Source: Cruorifilaria tuberocauda
Taxonomy: Eukaryota; Nematoda; Chromadorea; Rhabditida; Onchocercidae
Assembly: GCA_013365365.1 (NCBI GenBank)
Contig: JABVXU010000022.1
Location: 124,001-188,000, forward strand
DNA: 64,000 nt
Reading direction: 5' to 3'
Numbering within the stretch: the stretch's first letter is position 1; every line of letters starts with the position of its first letter. A program made the translations under genes and the position numbers. The notes beneath the pieces were generated by a model. That model saw nothing but the letters and a program-made list of their open reading frames with translations. It searched no databases and had not been told where the DNA came from. Of the stretch, positions 38,605 through 54,183 are shown one piece after another.

Positions 38605-41600
38605 ATTTCGCAGTTTATGGGTTCAGTAGTTTATAGGTCTCATGAGTCAATGGATGCTAAAGTTGCTGAGTTCAATTTTACTTTTTATTTTACTTGAAAG
38701 TCCACTGCTTAGTTCATAGTGTTCTATTAATACTGCATTGTGATATTGCAGATCTCTCTTTTTTTATGCTGCTAAATGAATTTTTTTCTTTAATTTAGCG
38801 AAAGTTATACATTGATCATAAATAATTTTAATGTTAATTTTACTAAAAAAATTCAAGAATGATATGAGTTTTGGATCTTACAAAAATTTTTATATAATGT
38901 ACTGAAAATTTCTTTTATTTCTTATTCAGTTGTCAGCTTTCTCAGTTTTGTAAATCTGATATTTCGCAAATATCGGGGTCTTTTTTTTCATTTTTAATTT
39001 TATTAACGCCTTATAGCATAAGGCTGTTAAATTTTTCCAAATACATGTTTTCCCCCTGATATCGGTGTCGTTATGATGTCACTAAGCTTCTTGTCTTTTG
39101 CATCTAAAACGGTCTTCTATTGTATCTTGATTAGTAAATCAATGTAAAGCACTCGGATTGAACTATGAGGTAGACTTTACTAGCAGTATTTTTTTCTAAG
39201 TTCAGCAGATTGTATATTTTAAAAAGGTGATAAAATAGACAAATTAAATGCTGAAAACAATGAGTATTTCTGATTCACATGAACTTCATTTCCATAGACA
39301 ACGATTACTTGTTTATCACCTCATCTGAAAAAAATGGTACATCAAAGACAAGGTAACACCATAACTTATTTGAATGCTAAGTGAAACATGGTGTTTTTAA
39401 CTGTATTGGATCGAAAGCTGGTTGTTGCCACCAATTGGGAAACAAAATACCGTAGTATGAAATTTTCAAAGGTTTGATATAGTTATGGGTTACATGTCTT
39501 TACAAATTACTGATAATTGAGTAAAGTCATATGCCGACTTAGTGTCATCATAATGAAGTGTAACTCATTAGCACAGTGGTTATATTCTATTAGATTTAGA
39601 TTGCTGAGGACTAAATGCAAAATTAATTAAGACCGATCTTTAAAATTGTTAAACTTCCGGGTTCAGAATAGCTTGGGGGTACTTCTGTATTGGTCCGCCT
39701 AGATAAAGTTTGTTCATCATCAATGAGTTTATTTCTCATTAATGAGTGCTGCTGTTCTTGATTGAAATGACTTTTTATAAGGAAATTATATAATTTTTTG
39801 AAATTTGTATGCTTTTCATGCTTTCAGTCTTCAGTAGGGTGGAGTTTGATTAGTTTGATTGATAATGAACTCTTGTATGTGTTTGTTTGTACAAAGTCTT
39901 CAGTTGTATAGTTCTTGCATAGCGTTTTGGTGATTTTTTTTTTGTTCTCATTTTTTTAAATTCCAGATTGTACATGTTGTCATTAACAATCTGTGAACTG
40001 AAGAGAATTCTCGGTCGATTTTTAAGGTTTTGGTTAGAATGGTTGCAAACGCAATAATGTCAATATACGTTTTAATGACAAACATTTTCTTGATGTTTTT
40101 TGAATTGAGAGTTCTTTGATAGACATTTCAATCGCAGTGCGTTCTGAGGCTCGTATTGTTTGGCACACCGAAAGAAATATAATAATTGGATTCCTGTCGT
40201 GGCTATTCGAAGTGTTTATATTGAATTTCTATTTTTTAAACGATTTGCTCCCGCCTCTACAGGCATGTTATAAGACAGTTAACATACTTGTTTTTTACAA
40301 TGTTTTAACTTTTAGAAGTTGAAGGTCCTAAAATAATGAATAAATAACCCTTAGGGACATAGCTATGTATGATTGATGTTATCTCTTATTCATAGTCAAC
40401 TTTCAGCAAAAATTCTTTAATGGGACGCTTTTGATTGTATGTTTAAGGAATGTTTTGTTTATGTGGAGTTTCCGTGATTTCAGATTTGAATTTCTGTTCT
40501 GATATTAACTGCGTAAAATAAATCGGTATGTTCAAATCAAATTACCAATTCATAATTAAGCAGTGTGGACTTCCCTTAAAGGTTTTCCATTGGTGTAAAG
40601 AAACGTTCGCACGGCTTTCAGGCTGGGCTGGGATGAGTTCTGCTATATGATTGAATCTTAGGCGATGAGCGCAAATCGATAGTGCGTGTAGAGCAACGAG
40701 TGGTTTGATAAAGAACGCCGGCATTATATCGATCTTATGATTCACTACTGATCGATCTGTGATGCATAAGCTAAATTTCTCATTTCCCAAGAGTATAATT
40801 TCTCCGAAATTTTTTTAATTTTAATATTATTAAAAATACTAGTTATAAGTATTAGATTAGCATAAGAAAGTTATGAATCATCAAAAAAATCGGCTTTACT
40901 GCTAATTTTGAGGTCAGATCAATGTTTCCAAGTCAAAATGTACTGTTGTTCGTCTTTCCCCTTCCTAGTCTAGAAGGCTACAGGTCATTTAGATCCACTT
41001 CTCAATTATCAAATTGCATTTCATGCACGAAGATAAAATTTGAATTTTTCAGAAAAAGGCATTGCTGATCCATAATGCTTATCAACAGCTGGTAAGTGAA
41101 TAATGGCAAGATTCATCTATGTGTGAAGGTTATTCACCTGTTAAACATGCGTCATCGTAACGTGAGAACAGTTCCTTATCATCCGAGCCTTCTTTGTCGC
41201 CAATAATTGATGATAGAGGAATATTTTTGTTGCAAATAATTTATGATAAGTGAGTTTTGGTAGCATATCATTAAGTTAACTTAAAAGTATTTGTACTTTT
41301 TTATGATTGAGCTGAAAACGCCTCTGTCAATCATTTTCATCATCAACGAATAAGTTTATTTCCGAGTCAAACTTCAAAATCGACTAGTTTTGAAAAACAT
41401 TTTTTGCGTGAGATATGCCTTTGTAAATTTTGAAAAACCTTAAAAGAGCACGACATTAGGTTGGGCGGTACTTACTTTTTTTAATTTTAATTGGCAGTAA
41501 TTTTCTCATTTTTTGTGCGAATGTAAATCAGTTTGCTAATATTCGGAAAGAAATATGAGATCCTCCTGCGTTCAAATAACATGTAATATGTTGTTGACGT

Positions 41601-42407
41601 TTGTTTTTCAAAACAGTCAAGTCACATAATCTTGTATAACTTGAACAAAAATAATCAAATATCATCGAATATAATTAATCATTGTTTACTTTTTTCAGTA
41701 AAAAAACTCTTTAAAATTAGAATTTTGTTTTTATCTTTAGAATTTTTCATAATATCTGGCAGGACATTTAAAAAAAATAAGAATGTTTTTTTTAAATTTT
41801 TCTTCATACATTACGTGATGAAAAAAAAATTCAATTTAATCGCTTTCAGAAATTTTCAACAAAAGTCCCTTGTTTTGAATTGCGGAAATTGGTGCAGGTG
41901 TGTAGACCATTATTGCTATTTGAATTTTATAATAGGTCTCTTTTCTTGCTGCACTGTACTATCCACACCTCCAAAATTCATTCTTAAGCTATTCGTTTTA
42001 ATGAAGACGAATTTCTCTTAAAGCAAGATAAAATTTATTCTTCCTGCAAAAATCATTGAATCTATTTAGCCTAAAAAAATAAATCTGCTGAAATCGCTGG
42101 TATTCGTTCTAGGAATATTACAGTATATTATTAATATCATTTCTTAATATTATTTTTTCTTAATGAAGGAGAAATATATTATTCTCAAAATAAAATTGAT
42201 CATTAAATTCTATTTTCTAAGGTGGTGATGAAAATTTTTATGCTTTTAGAAAAGTTAAAAGTTTCATTTATTGAAATTTCGATCTATCATGTCATCACAT
42301 TCATTTTCTGCGGAGGTAATTTGTTTCCAAAAACATCTCATGCAATTGATTTACTAACTGTTGTTACTTACTGATGAATGCTAATGCAACGTTAAATGGT
42401 GACATCA

Positions 42408-42421
42408 GTTGCCATAGCTAC
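42408..42421 (+). promoter_or_regulatory. RFX/DAF-19 X-box-like element upstream of EFCAB7
   Basis: GTTGCCATAGCTAC fits the nematode X-box RYYNYYATRRNRAC at every position but one (T for R at position 12), and matches the ideal palindrome GTTGCCATGGCAAC at 12 of 14. It lies about 490 bases before the EFCAB7 ATG on the same strand. DAF-19 X-boxes drive ciliary genes in C. elegans, usually closer to the start. Function here is inference. Confidence 0.45.
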
Positions 42422-42883
42422 GAATTATCATCATCGTCTTAGTGCCTCGTATGATGTTAACTAACTTTTTACTTCCAAAAGCAATCGATATTTCTTCGTC
42501 TTGATTTATATCCCGCTTTTATTGATTTTTCTAATTTTTTTCAATCAATGGAATTCTTCAATTTGCACACTTTAAATTGATGTTGAAGACAGAGAAATTC
42601 GAATAAGTTATAGCTTTGGAAGGACTGTTTCCATATTCATTATAATAATTCTACTAAAGAGTTCAAAAATTCGTCATGCACACATAATTACTTAAGCATC
42701 TTTGTATTTCAAGATTCTGTTTGGACTGAAAAATCTCAATGAGTATTGAGAAATGGAAAATCGGAAGTTGAGTAATCATTTATTAGATAATTGATTTCCT
42801 GCAGGATATTGAAATTATTTTATTAATTGTTTTGTATTTTGAAATGTTTTTTACAGACAACCATAATTCTGAATTTCTTTTTC

Positions 42884-42885
42884 AG
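42884..42885 (+). other. candidate spliced-leader acceptor of EFCAB7
   Basis: TTTCTTTTTCAG ends at 42885, 29 bases before the ATG, a typical position for nematode trans-splicing. A second acceptor-like TTTTTTACAG lies about 30 bases further upstream. No partner donor was sought. Confidence 0.45.
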
Positions 42886-42914
42886 AATAACTTCTGATAA
42901 CTGGAATTGGTGCT

Positions 42915-45900
42915 ATGCAATCCAGTGCAAAACGTCGATTTGTGGATGCATATTTAAATAAAGTAGGAGATATGCGAAATGCGGTGAATCGTTTACAACT
43001 GTATGAAATAATAATTGCCGCTGGCAAAGATTTGTTTTTGTCTGATCTAGGAAATACCGGTAATTTATTTTTGAATAAATAAGGTATAGCTCTATTCATA
43101 AACAAATCATTTGAGGTAAAAAAAGTGTACAAAGCTAACCCGAAAATTTCAAATCAGAAATTTGACTAATTTTGGAACATTTCCCATCCTTCAAATTCTT
43201 TTATAAAACTTTTGGAATTAAATGTTTGAAAGTATGAAAAAGTACTTTTGAACCAATTGGTGACATCTATTCCGTTTTAATCGATTTTTTGTTCTCGAAT
43301 AACATGTGCTTTCATTTTAAAAATTTAAAACATCCCTCGCAAAAGTTCAATGCTGGAAAGTTTACTCAAAAGAATTATTGGGAAAAGAAAGTTTAATTGG
43401 GAGTATTACTGAGGAAACTTTTGAAACTACTGGATAAATAAAAAACTAAAGTGGTGAAGATTTTGGAATAAGAACTTTAAAAGTCTCGAAACAATAGAAA
43501 AAAGTCGTTGGCCTTTAGCCACAGGATTTTCTTTTTAAATTAATCAGAAATAACAGATATTTCATTTTTCAAGTTCTTTGACAACTCAAATTATTATTGT
43601 TTCTCTTTTTTTATGCCGATGATTTAGCAGCAAGGTAATTAGCTCAAAAATCTTGTAAATGCTTTTGAAAATTCCCAATAATTCTTTTTTGATTGATTAT
43701 TTTACCAGTTATTATTTCTAGAAATCGCGCAAGATTCAATGACCAGCATGCAGTATTTAGAAATTGAAGATTTACATGAGAGTTCCAAAGCACCTCCTAC
43801 TTATCAAACCTTGAATAAGTTATTTTATCTGTTAGTTCACATCCGATTTTTTAGTATAATCTGAAATTCTGAATTACTGTGAAAAATTGCAATGAGTAAC
43901 ATGTATAAAATAATATCGTCAAAAATCAATTGAAATTATTTCTTTCATTCTGAAATACTTTTTAAAGATTATAAACTGAGACGAAACAAAAAAAAAATGT
44001 CGGCTGTGCTTTTAATCACAATGACTTGTTCACATTTGAATATGCACTATATCCAAGCGAATTGTGGCTCTTTTGGAATTACAGTGGCGGAAAACGCTCT
44101 CAACAGAGTTCCAACACTCACAGGTGTTAGCAACCTACTGCGAGATATAACAGTCACATGACTATAACATGACTGTGCGTTTTGCAAATCATTTTTCTAA
44201 ATAATAAATTAACGAAAATTATCTCAAATTTAGAAGGAAACTAATGACATACTTCGGCTTTGCCTTTTTTATAAAATGCACGAAAAAATTACTGCTTTTA
44301 CTCAAATTTAAATTAGACGCCACTAAGAAGATGAATTCAAAAAATTAATGCAATGAATAATTCCAAATACCAGTAATTATTTCTTCAAACGACTAAAGCT
44401 TTCATAAAACTGTTAATAATTCAGAAATTTATTAAAAACAACTCGGGATGATTTCGGTTGCTAAAAGCAGCGAAATGAAGTCATAACGAATATCAATAGA
44501 AGAATGAAGTTGGGATTTTCAAAAGCGCTTTTAAATGAACTATCAAAGAAGATTTAATTCATTGGATTCTAATTGTTACTATGCTAAATTCCGGAATTAA
44601 GTATTCTTGATGCAGTCAGTTGAAACAAATTTCCATTTTCAGACTATTATCAATTCAGTAAGGCGTATGAAGTTTTCGACCAGTTACCTTCGACAAATTT
44701 ACTGGAAATAATAAAACAAAATAGTAGCTACATGAATGAAATCGATCAGAATGTACAATTTATTGAATTGAAGGAATTCTTTAAATTTTTGAATAAGGTT
44801 TGCAATTTATTTAATCGTTCATCTTTTAATTAAATTTTTTCTAATATAGTTTTCTAATTTTTCCAACTATTAGCTTTTAATTAATTTTTTCGGTTCAATT
44901 AAAATGATGGAGTAGTAAGGAATCAAAAATTATCTTGAAATTTAGATTTTATCAAGATGATGAGAGTTTAAACTTCCATAAATTGATAAAAATAAGTATA
45001 TATTGAAATAAAGTGATAATAAAATGATTGAATCATTAACACATGAATTGCGAGAGTATTAGAGAGTGAAGAAGAAAAATAGTAAATTAATCTAAGATTT
45101 ATCTGAACTACAATAATAAAATAACTTCTTCTTCATCAGTTCTTAGTTATCGTAGTATGTTAAAAGTATTTTTGTTTGAAGTTCAAAATTACTTATAGAA
45201 AATATCGCAGATCTGTTACCAATGATGTGTTCAAAGGAAATATTGTTAACTGCATATTTTACTTGAGAAATTTATGATAGTTCTTATATCTATTCAGAAT
45301 TATGAATGATAATTTTAAGGATAAAGAATTGAATGTGAATGAAGTTAAGACAGCGTTGGAATTTTTGAAATCATCTGCAACTTGCGGAAAGCTTAATTGG
45401 AAAATGGTATAGTTATTTATGAGATTAGTTTTATGGATAATAAAACTTTAACTTCTGAAATTATTTTTATTAAGAATTTTAAAAATCAGAACTTTCACAA
45501 TAACATTTCTATTCAATTTACGAACAATTATTTTCTAAAATGAATTCATTCGGATCAATAGTTCTAATCAAATTTGGGATTTAATGACATATCTCAAGTC
45601 TAAATGAAAATATTAGCTATGAAGAATTCATTAATAATGGAAATATCCAATGAAAGAATGTAAAATTTTCTCATCAATACTCTTTTTATCAGATAAAAGG
45701 CTGACACTACAAGACGACTTATAAAGTAAAAATTAATTTATGTATGAGCAGACAAAGAGGCCTTCAATAAGAGAAGATTGATGAAAAAGGAGAAATTGAA
45801 AGAATGAAGAAAATTCCGAGGAATTCCGAGAATGTATATTCTTTCAAAAAAGATGGGAGGTAAAGAAATTTTTGGATATTAAAAATCAATCATTATATTT

Positions 45901-48900
45901 GCAGCTTTTCGGTGAATTCGAAAAGAGCCGGAGCAGTTTGCTTGACGTTATCGAGCAGGAATTCACCAATAAACAACTTTCAATTCCAAAAAATCTTATA
46001 CAATATGAAAATTTACAACGCAAATTACCTGAAAGTATTGTTCAATGCTAGATTTCGAGACTTATTTTGAAATTATAAGTGTTGCCGGAAGTTTAAATTG
46101 CGGGAATCCTTTCGTTGCAGGCGTAAAAATTAAATGATATCATTGCAGGAATGAAACTTCACTATTTAGATGATTTTACATCAAGGTTCACGTCACAGGT
46201 TTTCTTTTTGCATTTGATTTGACTAATAAATATCAATGCAGTGATATGATATTAGCTATCAAGTCATTTTATTTTTTGAGCTGATCAATTAAAAGCTAGT
46301 CTTTTCTTGCTTTAGTATTATGAAATTTTGTTTTGTTAATTTATCATTTCTATCAACAATCATTTATGTCTATTGCAGGTCACTCGTCGAGCATTTCGTG
46401 TGATGAATAATGATGATCGCATTTTGAACTACCATTTTATTCTTAATCAATCACAGATTATTTGTATTATGTGTGAATTATTGACAAGCAGTAAGTTATT
46501 TAGTATTTTTGATAAGTTACATACGAGTACGGATAACTAAGAAAGCTAAATGCGGTAGTTCAGCTCTTCTCATCCTATTTCCATCACGAGGAATTTAATA
46601 AATTTCACATATTTTAACTTTAAAGGCTTTGATTCGCCTAGTTTGAAATGATGGGACACTAGTATTTTGAGACACTTTTCCTCAATTATCAAAATGCTGA
46701 GGAGAAAAGAGTAATTAAGTTATTCATTTTTCATACCAAATTCTTTTTCATAGTGGTTAAAAATTAAGAGCAAAAGTTATCTGTGAAGAACAACTTTAAA
46801 CTGCCATATTGGGAAACATCCATTTTCTCATTTCATATTTTGTTTTCGTTTATTTACTTATAACTTTAAATTTTGTTTAGATGATCAACCGGCAGATCGG
46901 AACTATAAAAATGACATATACATCATACTTTATGATACTATCGAGGAGCAAGTAATTACAGTTACAATGAAGATTCTTGAAGATGTAGTTGTTTGCATTA
47001 CAAAAAGAAAATTAATTTTATTTCACCAAAACGAATCATTTTTTGCACGATGTTAACCTAGAGATAACATCATAAAGTTGTAATCAGTTATAGAAAAGTT
47101 GCTCAATTGGCATATGATAATTTTAATATGTGGAAAAATGAAGAAGAAAAAAGATATTGTTTTGCGTCGCATTTATTATGGTAGCTATCTTTTAGTACGA
47201 CTGACTTCTATCTGAAACCGGTCTTTCTGCAATTTGGAATTTTCACAGAAATAGCAAAATTAATTCTTCTCTTTTCCGAACCCAATGATCTCTCAAATTG
47301 ATCAAAAATTAGAAGTAAGCGGTATGGCAAAAGTTTTGTTTGTTGACATTTGTGATGAACTTTGTGTCAAGTGAACAAGCTTAGTACATATCATTGATGA
47401 GCTGAAATTTTGGAAAAAGGAAACGAAACATGTTTAAACATAGCTTATCCATATAAAAGAAACATGTTTATAAAATAAAATATCGCATCATATTGATCAA
47501 TGACATTTTTTTATTGAAACAAATGAACTAAGTCAGTAAGCTGCAATATAAATATATGAAAATATTTTGAGCAAATGAACATTTAGATTTATAGTTTAGC
47601 AGGGAGATAATTTCAAACTGGCACAAGATTTTTTGAATTTAAATAAGTTTTCTAAGGTGTTTTTCTGAGTGATTAAAATAGAAAAAACCCTTTAAAGATC
47701 ATCGTCCGTGGAATTGATCAGATATCAATAAAAAAATAAATGCTTAAATTTTTATTAATTTCAAATTTTCTTTTAATTTCAAGAAGTACGTGAGCGAAGA
47801 ATGCTTGCTGAAAGCAGGAGAATACATAGTTAGTGTTCAAACAGCACACTGTTCGGAGAGCATTATGACTTCGACAAACGATGAAATGCAACTGGTGGAT
47901 TCAAATAGAAAACTGACGAAACATTTCAAGTAAGTTAGTTTGTCTATCTCGTTGAAGAAGGAGTAAACAAAGAAACTTATTCTGAATTCACTCATTATCA
48001 AGTTAGTAATCTGAGATTTTATTGTACCATAAATGTTAAGATGCTTATAAGCTTATTTACTTTTTATTCTTCAGTTTTGAAGATTCTCGTCTTTGCTGCA
48101 CCTAATATCATTTATAAATTTCCCTAGTTCAAAGCACAAAAATGAAAATTGAAAGCATAATTTGGATCATTCCTACAAAATTTTTATCTTAAAATAGAAT
48201 TGAAAAATTTTATAAAATCTGAAATCAAGGATGACGCTAATGAATATATTTGATCTGTTCGATTTCGATGAAAATGGTAAATTAAATCGAGAAGAATTTG
48301 ACATATATAATGCTTTGGCTAGTGATGAACATGTCTTGGATCGGGTACGAGCAATTACATTTTTTTTTCATAGTTTTTTATTAATTTTCTTGCGCATGTG
48401 ATATATAGCCATTTGTCATTAACGTTTTCTGAAACAGAATGATGGAATTGATATTTATTTCTTAATATAAATACGTCTGGATTATTCACTTATATTGATA
48501 AAAATGAATTTCGCTCAATTTAGAATGAAACAGCAAAAAATACTACCCTAATAAAAAAAATGAGAGTTTGATTGACTGAGAAAGAGTAAGAAGTTGGAGA
48601 ATTAATTCTGATATGTATTTAGTAACATTTTTCATGACCTTTTCAAATTTTAAATAAGAAACATTTCCAAGGCATATAATCGGATATACGTATGCATGCA
48701 CAACATTAATAGGTAAACATGAATCAGATATGAAGTTGAGAGCTTCAGAATATTAATTCATGATGCATTTAAACCGTAATCTATCTTACATTTAACAATA
48801 ACTTTGCGAATTTTCCTGCTGACTCCTGCAGTTGGATTGGACCTAAGATAGAAAATGAATTAAAATTGCTTAAAATAAGCATTTTAAACAGTTTTTCTTT

Positions 48901-50848
48901 GTTTCTTTGAATAATACTACAATTTATTACAGTTAGATTACAAGCATTTACTAACTTCTAATTCATATAAAAATTTCTACAATTTTAATTATAGATCAGA
49001 AATTATTTTAAATATTGAATTATAAATTAAGTAGCATCCATTTATTTTAAATGCAAATTTCTGTGTTGAATATGCTATGCTATAAAATCAAAAGCAAAAA
49101 ATCTATTCATCGTTTTAGTTAGCGTACAAAAATATGAACAACCCAAACTGTTATTCTTTTTTTTTATTTTTTCCTTAATTATTTTTAGGCTTAAAATGGT
49201 AATAAATTTGTTTAATTTTCAGGAATGGGAAATACTTTGCCGTAATTTTGAAGCTGAAAATGGTGAATTACTGCTAAATTCTTTTGTGGCACTTCATCAG
49301 GTCCTTGAAAACTTTTTTCATAGATTTAACGGAGTTGCTGAAATGCTGTTATATTCTAACAGATCCATATTATAGGAAAACATTTAAATACCTTTCAGAT
49401 AGAGGCAGACAATGATTCAGTATTGGAGGACACCTGGATGACATTGCTCTGCATTGGATATAACGAACAGTTGGATCTGATTAATGTTATACTTATATTT
49501 TTGCTTTATTCAATCAAAACTTCCATCAGAATTAAGACAAATCCAACGTAACGATGTGACTGAATGACATCATCATGCCATTTGGTTATGCCGTCACGTG
49601 AGATTCAGGCCTGCGTCAAAATATTTCTTTTGTTTGGTTAATCATTTTAATGCTGTATATAATCTTGATAACATATTTAACCTTTCTCAAAATAATTCTG
49701 ATCAATTTTTACCAGTGACATTTGTTTTCGAGTAATTTTAATCCTTTTATTCTTGAAGAATTAATATTGCAAAAATTTTTATATCGCAAGCTAAAATAAA
49801 ATCAAATATTACAGAATTGTCCATGTTCATTTACAATCTTTTCTGAATCGGTTGTTTATGCGGGACATGTTGAGTTACGTGAACCGATGGTGAATGAGAG
49901 TGAGGCGCTAGTTGATTATTTCTGGAGGAATGGCCAAGAGGTCGGCAATGATGTTGATGTGCGCATTTGGAAATGTGACTATTTTGCAGTTTGTATAGCT
50001 GGTCCAATGGTTTGTTATTAAGTCTTTTTACAATAGGCTTTTAACATCTTATTTCAAATTCCGTAGTGTTTAGTTATCATTTTCTTGATGGATTTTAATT
50101 TTAATCTGATCTTCTCTCTTTAGTGGAGCGCTCAAAATTATTCTTCATCGTCCCAGCAAATACGTTTGTTTATTACAGTTTTCTTAATTCATTACAGTTA
50201 GTATATTACTGTATCACGGTACATAGTTGTACTTTAGTCAATGAAAGTAGTAAAATAAAAGGGTAATTTTTTTTTAATCTCTGCCTTTCTGCTAGAAAAT
50301 AATAAATGAAATTTTCTGATCAATAAATTGGCATTTACCATTATTTTGCAGAAATTGCCTTATTCTATGAATCTTCATCATGAAAACTCGAAAAATGTAT
50401 TGGTTAAAGAATTTACGGAGCTTCGGCGAATATCGTTAAGATTTATCAAACCAAAGGTTAGTTATTTTGTTTCATGTAAAAGCAAATAAACTACATTTGT
50501 ACCAAGCCAGTGTGAACATATTTGAAATAAGTTTAGTGACAGTTTTATAGATACTACTTCAAGCAATTGCGACAGAATCTGATTGGTCGCTAATTTTAAC
50601 AGTGGAGACAGTAATATGAAAGAGTAATGATTAAACTTCTCCAGTCAATATTATTTCCAATCTGATATTCGTATCTCAGATTAAGATTTTTCAGTATTTT
50701 TCTCCCATCCCCATGCGTTTATTTTAAAAACATCTCCAAGTGATTTGAACAAAAATCTACATACATTTTGTTGATACAATCAAATTTTTTATTTGGAAAT
50801 CATTTGCAGTTTAACTATAATCATACTTATCTGTCATTTGGTGTATAA
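42915..50848 (+). CDS. EFCAB7: EFCAB7-like EF-hand protein
   Basis: Homologue of EFCAB7, which in vertebrates, with IQCE, anchors the EVC-EVC2 complex at the base of primary cilia for Hedgehog signalling. Exons: 42915-43059, 43722-43853, 44643-44797, 45320-45406, 45905-46034, 46149-46198, 46379-46490, 46881-46984, 47784-47929, 48230-48344, 49223-49300, 49399-49485, 49815-50009, 50352-50456, 50810-50848; total 1680 bases, 559 residues (human about 629). The C-terminal half is the best evidence: a canonical EF-hand loop DFDENGKLNREE (residues 365-376), then WEILCRNFEAENGELLLNSF and EDTWMTLLCIGYNEQLDL, in the same order and spacing as in EFCAB7. The N-terminal EF-like helices are divergent and their loops look unable to bind calcium. 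Three junctions (45320, 47784, 48230) use AAG acceptors chosen by phase. An AATAAA follows the stop by about 85 bases. The gene converges on CAPSL. Confidence 0.88.
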
Positions 50849-50933
50849 GTGTGATTCTTACTATGTTAATCGCATGAAACTGTTTAAATTTTTGTAAAAT
50901 GAAATACTTTGGCATAACATCATGAATTATGAA

Positions 50934-50939
50934 CAATAA
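50934..50939 (+). terminator. polyadenylation signal of EFCAB7
   Basis: AATAAA about 85 bases after the predicted EFCAB7 stop, consistent with a short nematode 3'UTR. Position is approximate to one or two bases. Confidence 0.5.
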
Positions 50940-50979
50940 ATCTGCAATTTCATTCTTCCCATTTTGTTTCGTAAAATTT

Positions 50980-50982
<3 letters not shown>

Positions 50983-51010
<28 letters not shown>
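50983..51010. repeat. (AT)14 microsatellite
   Basis: Fourteen AT units in the gap between two convergent genes. Likely length-polymorphic. Confidence 0.9.
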
Positions 51011-51016
<6 letters not shown>

Positions 51017-51249
51017 AACAGAGAATAAAAATTGGTTCCTATAAATTATTATAGTACGTTTTTTTTGAGACGAATAAAAAATTCCTCATATCCCAATCTC
51101 TTAAATTTCTACATTTATCGTCTATAATTTATGATACCCAAATCAAAGCGTTTCTTTTTATGCCATCCGGATTAATATATCGAATTATTGTATGAACGCG
51201 AAAAACTGCTGCAAGCAGTGATGAGCATCATCATAATATTAACAATCTG

Positions 51250-54183
<2,934 letters not shown>

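Larger units (their letters stand above)
38605..42914. other. intergenic region: ONECUT 3'UTR to EFCAB7 promoter
   Basis: No coding exon is supported over 4.3 kb. The left part should hold the 3'UTR of the ONECUT gene. A less AT-rich island near 40580-40760 is unexplained. The right end carries an X-box-like element at 42408-42421 and a candidate spliced-leader acceptor ending at 42885. Confidence 0.6.
50849..51249. other. short convergent intergenic region with polyA signal and AT repeat
   Basis: About 400 bases separate the stop codons of EFCAB7 (plus) and CAPSL (minus). It holds an AATAAA near 50935 suited to EFCAB7 and a (AT)14 microsatellite at 50983-51010. Overlapping 3'UTRs are possible. 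Confidence 0.7.

Noticed and set aside
41632..42021. Plus-strand open frame of about 129 codons
   Set aside because: Phe/Asn/Lys/Leu-rich composition typical of random AT-rich DNA; no motif and no supporting splice sites.
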